Source of the DNA: Burkholderiales bacterium
Lineage (GTDB): Bacteria; Pseudomonadota; Gammaproteobacteria; Burkholderiales; SG8-39
NCBI GenBank assembly: GCA_005777205.1
Contig: SXNB01000095.1
Location: 1 to 7,752 of the forward strand
DNA length: 7,752 nucleotides
Direction: 5' to 3'
Shown: positions 1 through 5,747 of the stretch, piece after piece
Layout: each line of letters begins with the position of its first letter
How positions within the stretch are numbered: the first letter of the stretch is position 1
The notes under the pieces: model-generated
The model's database searches: none
The model's input: only the letters and a program-made list of their open reading frames with translations
Told to the model about the DNA's origin: nothing
Translations under genes and position numbers: made by a program

Positions 1-320
1 ACGGTCGCGTGGTGCGCGAGACCACGACGGTGATCCAGCAGGCCTCCACCGGGTTCGAGGTGGTGCCGCGCCTCTCGGGCGACACCGTGCACCTGGAGAT
101 CGCGCCACAGCGAGAAGGCTTCGTCTCCGGCGGCGCGCCGGGCGCCATCGAGTCGCAGCGTGTCGCCACCACGGTGAGCGACCGGCTCGGAGAATGGATC
201 GACGTGGGCGGGGCAAGCTCCAGCAGCGCGCGATCGGGCAGCGGCATCCTGTCCTCGGGGGAATCGCGTGCTTCCGGCACGAGCAGCACCTGGGTCAATG
301 TCGAGGAGCTGCGGAACTGA
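1..320 (+). CDS. Secretin-like domain protein, C-terminal fragment (5' end outside window)
   Basis: The reading frame is open from the window edge (first full codon at position 3) to a TGA at 318-320, giving about 105 residues. It reads G-R-V-V-R-E-T-T and onward, so the true start lies upstream. The part around G-F-E-V-V-P-R-L-S-G-D-T-V-H-L-E-I, then S-Q-R-V-A-T-T-V, then L-G-E-W-I-D-V-G-G resembles the beta-strand core of the secretin family (Pfam Secretin, type II/III secretion and pilus outer-membrane channels). The tail is a Ser/Gly-rich linker followed by S-T-W-V-N-V-E-E-L. From memory, similar short secretin-domain proteins of unknown role occur beside this helicase in betaproteobacteria, sometimes labelled NolW-like. 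It lies directly upstream of the helicase, with a 4-nt overlap if that gene starts at 317, so the two are probably co-transcribed. Whether it forms a channel cannot be judged from this fragment. Confidence 0.65.
   Translation, partial: GRVVRETTTVIQQASTGFEVVPRLSGDTVHLEIAPQREGFVSGGAPGAIESQRVATTVSDRLGEWIDVGGASSSSARSGSGILSSGESRASGTSSTWVNVEELRN
304..308 (+). promoter_or_regulatory. Ribosome binding site that decides the yoaA start
   Basis: AGGAG lies inside the last codons of the upstream gene, 8 nt before the CTG at 317. The in-frame ATG at 194 has GGAG only 1 nt upstream, which is too close to work. The position of this site therefore favours the CTG at 317, although Glu-Glu codons could produce AGGAG by chance. 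Confidence 0.4.
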
Positions 321-2236
321 CCTCGCTGCAGAAGATCTTTGCCGACGGCGGTTCGCTGGCGGCGCAGGTGCCCGGCTACCGCCCCCGTCCCCAGCAACTG
401 GAGATGGCGCAGGCGATCCTGGAGGCGATCCAGTCCACCGGCATGCTCGCGGTGGAGGCGGGCACCGGTACCGGCAAGACCTTCGCCTACCTTGTGCCGG
501 CGCTGCTCGCGGGCGGCAAGGTCATCGTTTCCACGGGCACCAAGACGCTGCAGGACCAGTTGCACAGGCGCGATTTGCCCGCGGTGCGCGAGGCACTGGC
601 TTTCGGTACCAGCACTGCGCTTCTCAAAGGCCGAGCCAACTACGTCTGCCTGCATCGCCTCGAGCGCGCGGGCGAGGAGGCGCGCTTGACCTCGCGCGAG
701 GACGCGGCACGCCTGCGCCAGATCGAAGCCTTCGCGCGCACCACCCTCTCGGGCGACCGCGCCGACCTCGCGGAAGTGTCCGAGGATGCTCCGGTCTGGC
801 AGCACGCCACCTCGACGCGAGAAAACTGCCTCGGGCAGGAGTGCCCGAAATACAAGGACTGCTTCGTCATGCGCGCGCGCAAGGACGCGCAGGCCGCAGA
901 CGTGGTGGTGATCAACCATCACTTGTTCTTCGCCGACGTGCTGCTGCGGGACGAGGGCGTGGCCGAGCTGCTGCCCGCCTGCAACACCGTGATCTTCGAC
1001 GAGGCGCACCAGCTGGCGGAAACCGCGCGCCTCTTTTTTGGCGACACCGTGGCGAGCGCGCAGCTGGTGGAGCTGTCGCGCGACGCGCGACTGGAACTGC
1101 GCGCGGCGGGCGGCGCTTCGCCGGAGTTCGACGCCCTCGCCGCGCGGCTGGAGAAAGCCGCGCGCGACCTGCGCCTCGTGTTCGGAGGGGAGGGCGTGCG
1201 CGTCGCCTGGAGCCAGGCCATGGCGCGGGAGGGATTCGCCACTGCGGTGGACGCAGTCGCCGAACGGCTGCACGCGCTGGAAGTCGCGCTGGCCGACCAG
1301 GCTGAACGGTCCGAAGGCCTCGCCGCCTGCCTGCGGCGGGCCGCGGAAAGCGGGGTCACGCTCACCCGCATTCGCGAGGCGGAAGGCAAGGAGGACGTGC
1401 GCTGGGTGGAAGTGTTCGGCAGTTCGCTCCAGCTGCACGTGACGCCCCTGTCGCCCTCAGCCCAGTTTCGCAAGCAGATGCTGGACCACCCGCGCGCCTG
1501 GATCTTCACGTCGGCCACGCTCGCCGTAGGCGAGGACTTCACCCATTTCAAGCGCGAGCTGGGCATCGAGGAGGCGGCTTCGCGCAGCTGGCCGAGCCCG
1601 TTCGACTTCGAGCGCCAGTCCGTGCTCTACACGCCGCGCAACCTGCCCGCCGATCCCAACGATCCGGCGTTCACGCCCGCGGTCATCGAGGCCGCGCTGC
1701 CGGTGCTGCGCGCGAGCGGCGGGCGCGCGTTCCTCCTGTTCACCACGCTGCGCGCGCTGCGCCGTGCGCACGAGCTGCTGAAGGACAAAGTCGACTACCC
1801 GTTGCTGGTGCAAGGCACCGGATCGCGCAGCGAACTGCTCGACCGCTTTCGCACGCTCGGCAACGCGGTGCTGCTGGGCGCGGCCTCGTTCTGGGAGGGC
1901 GTGGACGTCCGGGGGGAGGCGTTGTCGGTGGTGCTGATCGACAAGCTGCCGTTCGCTCCGCCGGAGGACCCGGTACTCGCGGCGCGCATCGAGGCGCTGC
2001 GCGCGAGCGGCGGCAACCCGTTCATGGAATTCCAGCTGCCGCAGGCGACGCTGCAACTGAAGCAGGGCGCCGGGCGCCTGATCCGCGACGAGAACGACCG
2101 CGGCGTGCTGGTGCTGTGCGACCCGCGCTTGTACTCGAAGCCCTACGGGCGCGGCATCCGCGCCAGCCTCCCGGCCATGAAGCAGACCCGGGAGCTGGCC
2201 GACGTCGAGGCGTTCTTCGCTAGAATAGAAAAATGA
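317..2236 (+). CDS. yoaA: ATP-dependent DNA helicase, YoaA/DinG family (XPD-like, Fe-S)
   Basis: Superfamily 2 helicase that unwinds DNA 5'-3' using ATP. In E. coli, YoaA works with the HolC (chi) clamp-loader subunit in repair of stalled forks. Numbered from CTG 317, the protein has 639 residues, against about 636 for E. coli YoaA. Visible motifs are the G-Y-R-P-R-P-Q-Q segment near residue 20, Walker A G-T-G-T-G-K-T at 49-55 (Lys54), and four cysteines at 111, 171, 176 and 182 in the iron-sulfur pattern. The DEAH box is at 228-231, F-T-S-A-T-L at about 397, S-F-W-E-G-V-D-V-R-G towards the end, and motif VI Q-G-A-G-R-L-I-R-D at 583-591. All appear intact. The frame stays open back to ATG 194, but that extension reads as noise and overlaps the upstream gene by 127 nt. 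The family N-terminus (L-T-S-L-Q-K-I-F-A) falls exactly at CTG 317, preceded by AGGAG. No ATG, GTG or TTG lies between 194 and 404 in this frame. Family assignment is firm; the start is inferred. Confidence 0.93.
   Translation: MTSLQKIFADGGSLAAQVPGYRPRPQQLEMAQAILEAIQSTGMLAVEAGTGTGKTFAYLVPALLAGGKVIVSTGTKTLQDQLHRRDLPAVREALAFGTSTALLKGRANYVCLHRLERAGEEARLTSREDAARLRQIEAFARTTLSGDRADLAEVSEDAPVWQHATSTRENCLGQECPKYKDCFVMRARKDAQAADVVVINHHLFFADVLLRDEGVAELLPACNTVIFDEAHQLAETARLFFGDTVASAQLVELSRDARLELRAAGGASPEFDALAARLEKAARDLRLVFGGEGVRVAWSQAMAREGFATAVDAVAERLHALEVALADQAERSEGLAACLRRAAESGVTLTRIREAEGKEDVRWVEVFGSSLQLHVTPLSPSAQFRKQMLDHPRAWIFTSATLAVGEDFTHFKRELGIEEAASRSWPSPFDFERQSVLYTPRNLPADPNDPAFTPAVIEAALPVLRASGGRAFLLFTTLRALRRAHELLKDKVDYPLLVQGTGSRSELLDRFRTLGNAVLLGAASFWEGVDVRGEALSVVLIDKLPFAPPEDPVLAARIEALRASGGNPFMEFQLPQATLQLKQGAGRLIRDENDRGVLVLCDPRLYSKPYGRGIRASLPAMKQTRELADVEAFFARIEK
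2221..2226 (+). promoter_or_regulatory. Candidate -10 box for denD
   Basis: TAGAAT (5 of 6 matches to TATAAT) ends 6 nt before the denD ATG, inside the last codons of yoaA. A weak -35 match, CCGACG at 2199-2204, lies 16 nt upstream. Transcription from here would begin at or next to the start codon, giving a leaderless message. No Shine-Dalgarno motif is visible before the ATG, which fits. The alternative is translation coupled to yoaA through the ATGA overlap. Confidence 0.35.
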
Positions 2237-3213
2237 ACATACTCATTACAGGTGGTGGCGGTTTCCTCGGTTTCCGGCTGGCGAAGACGCTGCTCGCGCG
2301 CGGCACGCTGGGCGGCCGGCCGGTGGCCTCGATCACGTTGCTGGATGGCGCCTTTCCGCCAGCCGCGGCGCAGGAGCCGCGCTTGAAGGCGGTCATCGGG
2401 GACGTCTCGGACGCGGTGACGATCGCGAGGGTGTGCACGCCGGACACCGACGCGGTGTTCCATCTCGCAGCGGTGGTGAGCGGGGCCGCGGAAGCGGACT
2501 TCGACCTCGGCATGCGCGTGAACTACAAGGGCATGGAGCTGCTACTCGCGCAAATGCGCAAATGCCGCAAGGATGGTGCCCCGGCGCCGCGCCTCGTCTA
2601 TACCAGCTCGGTGGCCGCGTTCGGCGGCGAGCTGTCGCCGGTGCTGGACGATTCCACTATTGCCAATCCGCAAACCTCCTACGGCGCGCAGAAGGTGATC
2701 GGCGAGTACCTGGTGTCGGATTACTCGCGCAAAGGCTTCATCGACGGGCGCTCGCTCAGGCTGCCCACGGTGGTCGTGCGCGCTGGCAAGCCCAATGCCG
2801 CGGCCTCGTCCTTCGCCAGCGGCATCATCCGTGAACCGCTAAATGGCGTGGTGTCGGAGTGCCCTGTGGGGCCGGAGACCGGCGTCTGGCTGCTGTCGCC
2901 AGGGCGCGTGGTGGAGGCTTTCATCCACGCCTGGGAACTGCCGCCGGAGGCCTGGGGCACCCAGCGCTGGCTCAACCTTTCAGGGATCACCGCGACGGTG
3001 GCGCAGATGATCGAGGCGCTGCGCAAGGTGGCGGGCGACGAGGTGGCCAAGCGCGTGGTCTACAAGGCCGATGCGCGCATCCAGGCGATCGTGAAGACCT
3101 GGCCCGTGAATTTCCGCACCCCGCGCGCGCTGGAGCTGGGCTTCAAGCCCGATCCGGACATGGAAAGCGTGATCCGCGCCTACATCGCAGACGAAAACAT
3201 CCAGCTTAAGTAA
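2233..3213 (+). CDS. denD: NAD-dependent epimerase/dehydratase-type SDR, D-erythronate dehydrogenase (DenD) family
   Basis: Extended short-chain dehydrogenase of 326 residues, probably cytosolic. The Rossmann nucleotide-binding motif T-G-G-G-G-F-L-G is at residues 6-13. The catalytic Ser/Thr cluster Y-T-S-S is at 123-126, and the Y-x-x-x-K pair is Tyr150/Lys154. The segments F-H-L-A-A-V-V-S-G-A-A-E-A-D-F-D and K-P-N-A-A-A-S-S-F-A-S-G-I-I-R-E-P-L-N-G match what I recall of the DenD family. DenD oxidises D-erythronate to 2-keto-D-erythronate, which OtnI, OtnK and OtnC then process to dihydroxyacetone phosphate. None of those partners is in the window, so the substrate is inferred from the family alone. 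The ATG overlaps the helicase stop as ATGA, and the gene ends directly at the 3213-3279 inverted repeat. Codon use resembles its neighbours. A broader sugar-acid or nucleotide-sugar dehydrogenase cannot be excluded. Confidence 0.85.
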   Translation: MNILITGGGGFLGFRLAKTLLARGTLGGRPVASITLLDGAFPPAAAQEPRLKAVIGDVSDAVTIARVCTPDTDAVFHLAAVVSGAAEADFDLGMRVNYKGMELLLAQMRKCRKDGAPAPRLVYTSSVAAFGGELSPVLDDSTIANPQTSYGAQKVIGEYLVSDYSRKGFIDGRSLRLPTVVVRAGKPNAAASSFASGIIREPLNGVVSECPVGPETGVWLLSPGRVVEAFIHAWELPPEAWGTQRWLNLSGITATVAQMIEALRKVAGDEVAKRVVYKADARIQAIVKTWPVNFRTPRALELGFKPDPDMESVIRAYIADENIQLK

Positions 3214-3279
3214 AAATCAGGGACGGATCACGATTCCCGATCCGCCGGGAGACGGAAATCGTGGTCCGTCCCTGATTTT
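3213..3279. repeat. Bipartite inverted repeat, REP/BIME-like
   Basis: Two 23-nt arms, 3213-3235 and 3257-3279, are reverse complements except for one position (T3228 opposite G3264, a G-U wobble in plus-strand RNA). Each arm starts, read inward, with AAAATCAGGGACGGA. The 21-nt centre closes further: TCCCG 3235-3239 pairs with CGGGA 3246-3250 around a 6-nt loop. Each half can also fold alone: CGGATC 3224-3229 with GATCCG 3239-3244 on the left, and GACGGA 3251-3256 with TCCGTC 3265-3270 on the right. A GGGAC head followed by a short imperfect hairpin, present twice in opposite orientation, resembles REP elements paired as a BIME. From memory, related AATCAGGGAC-GGACCACGATT sequences recur in proteobacterial genomes with RAYT transposases. 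I could not check the copy number. Confidence 0.6.
3213..3279. terminator. Probable bidirectional intrinsic terminator between denD and bamD
   Basis: The long stem lies exactly between two converging genes, from the last base of the denD stop codon to 3 nt before the bamD stop on the other strand. Its ends supply a T tract in both directions: TTTT at 3276-3279 on the plus strand and five Ts opposite 3212-3216 on the minus strand. The stem is longer than a typical intrinsic terminator and its outermost pairs are A-T. No other terminator candidate serves either gene. Confidence 0.55.
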
Positions 3280-3282
3280 GGG

Positions 3283-4107
3283 TCACCAGTTCGGGTCCCA
3301 GAGCTTCCACCAAGGGGCGCTGGGCTTGTAGCCGGCGAGGTACTTGCTCTGGGGGAAGTTCTTGCGCATGACGCGGTCCGCGGCGTCGCGCAAATCTGCC
3401 ATGTTGAGCGCGTCGTAGGCCTTGACCAGGATGAACACCGCTTCCTCGACCGCGGGCGCCTGCGGGTAGTTCTGCACCGCATGCTGCGCGCGGTTCGCCG
3501 CGGCGACGTAGGCACCGCGCTTCATGTAGTAGCGCGCCACGTGCACCTCGTGCTGCGCCAGCGCATTGACTAGGTAACGCATCCGCGCCGCGGCGTCATC
3601 GCGGTACTTGGAATCGGGGAAGCGGTTCACCACTTCCTTGAAGGCAGCGAAGGAATCGCGCGTGCCCTTGGGGTCGCGCTCAGTCATGTCCGGGGTATCC
3701 AGGATGCTGAGCAGGCCCTGGTTTTCGTTGAAGGTGACCAGGCCCTTTAGGTAGTAGGCGTAGTCGACGCTGGCATGGCTCGGATACATGTTGATGAAGC
3801 GGTCCGCCGCGGCCAGCGCCGAGGCGCGATCGTCCGCTTTCCAGTGCGCGTACGCCACCTCCAGCTGCGCCTGCTGCGCGAAGCGCCCATAGGGATAACG
3901 CGCCTCGAGCCGCTCCAGCATCTTGATCGCGCGCTCGTAGTTCTTGGCCGCCATCGCGTCCTTGGCCTCGCCGTACAGGCGCTGCGCAGACCAGCCGGTG
4001 GTTTCGTCCTTGTCTTTGGGCAGCCAGCTGCAGGCGCCCAGGCCGAGCACGAGGGGGAGGCAGAGCGCGAGGAGCAGGCCGCGGGCGGCTAGTACACTGC
4101 GTTTCAT
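3283..4107 (-). CDS. bamD: Outer membrane protein assembly factor BamD (lipoprotein)
   Basis: BamD is the TPR lipoprotein of the BAM complex. With BamA it recognises and inserts beta-barrel proteins into the outer membrane, and it is essential in E. coli. The 274-residue product starts M-K-R-S, followed by a hydrophobic signal and the lipobox L-G-A-C, so Cys26 should be lipidated by the lipoprotein maturation pathway. The rest is helical TPR repeats, with typical segments L-Y-G-E-A-K-D-A-M, L-E-A-R-Y-P-Y-G, Y-Y-L-K-G-L and V-N-R-F-P-D-S-K-Y, and an aromatic C-terminus W-W-K-L-W-D-P-N-W. The length is slightly above E. coli BamD (about 245). The gene is divergent from rluD, as yfiO is from rluD in E. 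coli, but here the two start codons overlap. No Shine-Dalgarno is visible before the ATG, and a perfect TATAAT sits 8 nt upstream. Confidence 0.95.
   Translation of the reverse strand: MKRSVLAARGLLLALCLPLVLGLGACSWLPKDKDETTGWSAQRLYGEAKDAMAAKNYERAIKMLERLEARYPYGRFAQQAQLEVAYAHWKADDRASALAAADRFINMYPSHASVDYAYYLKGLVTFNENQGLLSILDTPDMTERDPKGTRDSFAAFKEVVNRFPDSKYRDDAAARMRYLVNALAQHEVHVARYYMKRGAYVAAANRAQHAVQNYPQAPAVEEAVFILVKAYDALNMADLRDAADRVMRKNFPQSKYLAGYKPSAPWWKLWDPNW
4093..4098 (+). promoter_or_regulatory. Weak -10-like hexamer for rluD
   Basis: TACACT (4 of 6 matches to TATAAT) ends 7 nt before the rluD ATG at 4106 and lies within bamD codons 4-5 on the other strand. No convincing -35 is seen at 16-18 nt upstream. 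There is no Shine-Dalgarno before the ATG. The call rests on position and on the parallel with the other genes, so it is tentative. Confidence 0.22.
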
Positions 4108-5068
4108 GGCCGAAAATTATACTGCTCCGGAAGACGAGGCCGACTGGGAAGACGCGTTCGTCGCCGCAATCACGGCGCAGGTCCCGCGCGACTTGGGCGG
4201 CCTGCGGTTGGACCAGGCGCTCGCTAAAGTGTTCCCGCAGTACTCGCGCAACCGCCTGCAGGCCTGGCTGAAATCTGGCCACATCCTCGTCAACGGCCGC
4301 GCGGCGGAGTCGAGCATGCCGGTTGTCGGCACCGAGAACATCGAGCTGCGCCCGCCGCCGGCGGTGGACGTGGCCGCGCCCAGGGCGCAGAAGATGGCCC
4401 TGGACATCGTTCACCAGGACCCGGACCTGATCGTCATCAACAAGCACGCCGGGCTGGTGGTGCACCCGGGTGCGGGCCATCCCGAGGGCACGCTCATGAA
4501 CGGACTGCTCGCACACGCGCCGGAGCTGCGCCAGGTGCCGCGCGCGGGCATCGTGCACCGGCTGGACAAGGACACCAGCGGCCTGCTGGTGGTGGCGGTC
4601 AACGTGAGCGCGCAGGCGAACCTGGCGGCGCAACTTGCCGCGCGCACCGTCAAGCGCCGCTACCTCGCGCTGGTGCAGGGCGACCCGCCGGGCTCGGGCA
4701 CCATCGACGCGCCGATCGGGCGCGACCCGAAGCTGCGCACGCGCATGATGGTTGCCCAGCGCGGCAAGGAGGCGCGCACGCGATTCCGCGTCCTGGAGCG
4801 CTTCGGCCACTGCGCCCTCGTCAAATGTTCGCTGGACACCGGCCGCACGCACCAGATTCGGGTGCACTTCCAGCACATCCGCCATCCGCTGGTGGGCGAC
4901 CCGGTCTACCGCAGGGGCACCCGGCACGCGGTCGCGTTTCCGCGTCAGGCGCTGCACGCGGCGGAACTGGAGCTGATGCACCCGCGCAGCGGCAAGCGCG
5001 TCGGCTGGAGCGTACCGCCGCCCGCGGACATGAAGCAGCTCCTGGCGAGGCTGCAGCGTGACAGCTGA
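4106..5068 (+). CDS. rluD: 23S rRNA pseudouridine(1911/1915/1917) synthase RluD
   Basis: Converts three uridines in helix 69 of 23S rRNA to pseudouridine during assembly of the large ribosomal subunit. From ATG 4106 it has 320 residues (E. coli RluD 326). A short acidic N-terminus is followed by an S4 RNA-binding domain, with L-D-Q-A-L-A-K-V-F-P-Q-Y-S-R-N-R-L and I-L-V-N-G-R. The RluA-type catalytic domain carries N-K-H-A-G-L-V-V-H-P-G-A-G and the signature H-R-L-D-K-D-T-S-G at 151-159, in which Asp154 is the catalytic residue. Near the C-terminus are T-G-R-T-H-Q-I-R-V-H and H-P-L-V-G-D-P-V-Y. The frame stays open upstream to 3944, but that extension would lie antisense to bamD and has no family match. 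pgeF follows with an 11-nt overlap, indicating one operon. No Shine-Dalgarno is seen before the ATG. Confidence 0.94.
   Translation: MAENYTAPEDEADWEDAFVAAITAQVPRDLGGLRLDQALAKVFPQYSRNRLQAWLKSGHILVNGRAAESSMPVVGTENIELRPPPAVDVAAPRAQKMALDIVHQDPDLIVINKHAGLVVHPGAGHPEGTLMNGLLAHAPELRQVPRAGIVHRLDKDTSGLLVVAVNVSAQANLAAQLAARTVKRRYLALVQGDPPGSGTIDAPIGRDPKLRTRMMVAQRGKEARTRFRVLERFGHCALVKCSLDTGRTHQIRVHFQHIRHPLVGDPVYRRGTRHAVAFPRQALHAAELELMHPRSGKRVGWSVPPPADMKQLLARLQRDS
4116..4121 (-). promoter_or_regulatory. Candidate -10 box for bamD
   Basis: On the minus strand this reads TATAAT, a perfect -10 consensus, in a short AT-rich patch inside the first codons of rluD. It ends 8 nt before the bamD ATG, so transcription would start about 0-2 nt ahead of the start codon. 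I see no good -35 at 16-18 nt and no extended TG motif. The message from this promoter would be leaderless or nearly so. Confidence 0.4.
5047..5050 (+). promoter_or_regulatory. Ribosome binding site for pgeF
   Basis: GAGG lies 7 nt before the GTG at 5058, inside the final codons of rluD. It supports the GTG start and translational linkage with rluD. Apart from yoaA, this is the only start in the window with a clear Shine-Dalgarno. Confidence 0.4.
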
Positions 5069-5729
5069 GATCCTTGCTCCCGACTGGCCCGCGCCGGCCG
5101 GCGTGCGCTCGCTGGTCACCACCCGCGCGATGGGCGACATGAAACAGGCGGCGGCGCGGGCGAAACTGCGCGCGCTCGTACCGGCCGAGCCGCGCTGGAT
5201 GCGGCAGGTGCACGGAACCACCGTCCTCGAGGCGCCCTTTGAAGAGGGTGCGGCGGCCGACGCGAGCGTCACGCGGCGGCAGGGCGAAGTATGCGTCGTC
5301 ATGGCCGCGGACTGCATGCCGGTGTTGTTCGCCGCGGATAACGGCAGCACCGTAGGCGCCGCGCACGCCGGCTGGCGCGGTCTGAGTTCGGGCGTGATCG
5401 AGGCGACGGTGGCTCGCATGGGCGTGCCGCCAGCGTCGCTCGTCGCCTGGCTGGGCCCGGCGATCGGGCCGCGGGCCTACGAGGTGGGCGACGAGGTGCG
5501 CGCTGCGTTCCTGGCGCGCGACGCGAATGCGGCGAGCGCCTTCGCCGCAACACGCCCGGGACACTGGCTGCTCGACCTCTACGCCGTCGCACGCCAGCGC
5601 CTCGCGGCGCTCGGAGTCGAGCGGGTGTCCGGCGGCGCGCATTGCACTTACGCCGAGGCAGCGCGCTTTTTCTCCTACCGGCGCGACCGCGCCACCGAGC
5701 GCATGGCGGCACTGGTCTGGATCGCCTAG
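5058..5729 (+). CDS. pgeF: Peptidoglycan editing factor PgeF (YfiH/DUF152, Cu-oxidase_4 family)
   Basis: Cytosolic enzyme of the YfiH/YlmD/LACC1 family, formerly called polyphenol oxidase or laccase. Family members act on purine nucleosides (phosphorolysis and adenosine deamination). In E. coli, PgeF prevents serine replacing alanine in the peptidoglycan stem. The product has 223 residues from GTG 5058 (E. coli 243). The metal and active-site residues are present: His52 in Q-V-H-G, Cys86 in A-D-C-M-P-V-L-F and His103 in A-H-A-G-W-R-G. W-L-G-P-A-I-G-P-R, the C-T-Y region and F-F-S-Y-R-R-D are also intact. The oddity is at residues 23-33, where T-T-R runs directly into A-M-G-D-M-K-Q-A-A-A. The usual G-G-V-S...P-Y-x-S-L-N-L-G loop, about 20 residues, is absent. 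An Arg that may match the family's conserved arginine survives at 34. The gene overlaps rluD by 11 nt, as expected for the rluD-yfiH pair. Confidence 0.9.
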   Translation: MTAEILAPDWPAPAGVRSLVTTRAMGDMKQAAARAKLRALVPAEPRWMRQVHGTTVLEAPFEEGAAADASVTRRQGEVCVVMAADCMPVLFAADNGSTVGAAHAGWRGLSSGVIEATVARMGVPPASLVAWLGPAIGPRAYEVGDEVRAAFLARDANAASAFAATRPGHWLLDLYAVARQRLAALGVERVSGGAHCTYAEAARFFSYRRDRATERMAALVWIA

Positions 5730-5731
5730 CG

Positions 5732-5737
5732 TAGAAT
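5732..5737 (+). promoter_or_regulatory. Candidate -10 box for the ZIP transporter gene
   Basis: TAGAAT lies just after the pgeF stop codon and 10 nt before the ATG at 5748. The predicted RNA start is near 5744, leaving a leader of about 4 nt. No convincing -35 is visible, and no Shine-Dalgarno lies between this box and the start. Read-through from rluD-pgeF is the alternative. Confidence 0.35.
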
Positions 5738-5747
5738 CGGCGCCCCC

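Noticed and set aside
194..316. N-terminal extension of the helicase from ATG 194
   Set aside because: It is unlike the family, overlaps the upstream gene by 127 nt and has no usable ribosome site. The product from 317 already has the family length.
919..2056. Minus-strand open frames antisense to the helicase gene
   Set aside because: They carry no recognisable motifs, and the helicase motifs on the plus strand are complete across this interval.
3213..3279. Insertion sequence end or attachment site
   Set aside because: There is no transposase or integrase, no flanking target duplication, and both neighbouring genes are intact.
5121..5170. Frameshift in pgeF explaining the missing loop
   Set aside because: The frame is the same before and after the gap (T-T-R before, Q-V-H-G after) with no stop, so an in-frame loss fits better.
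3680..5419. Long minus-strand open frame of 579 codons antisense to rluD and pgeF and out of frame with bamD
   Set aside because: It has Arg/Ala-rich low-complexity composition, matches no family and opposes two well-supported genes. Such frames arise from the high GC third-position bias.
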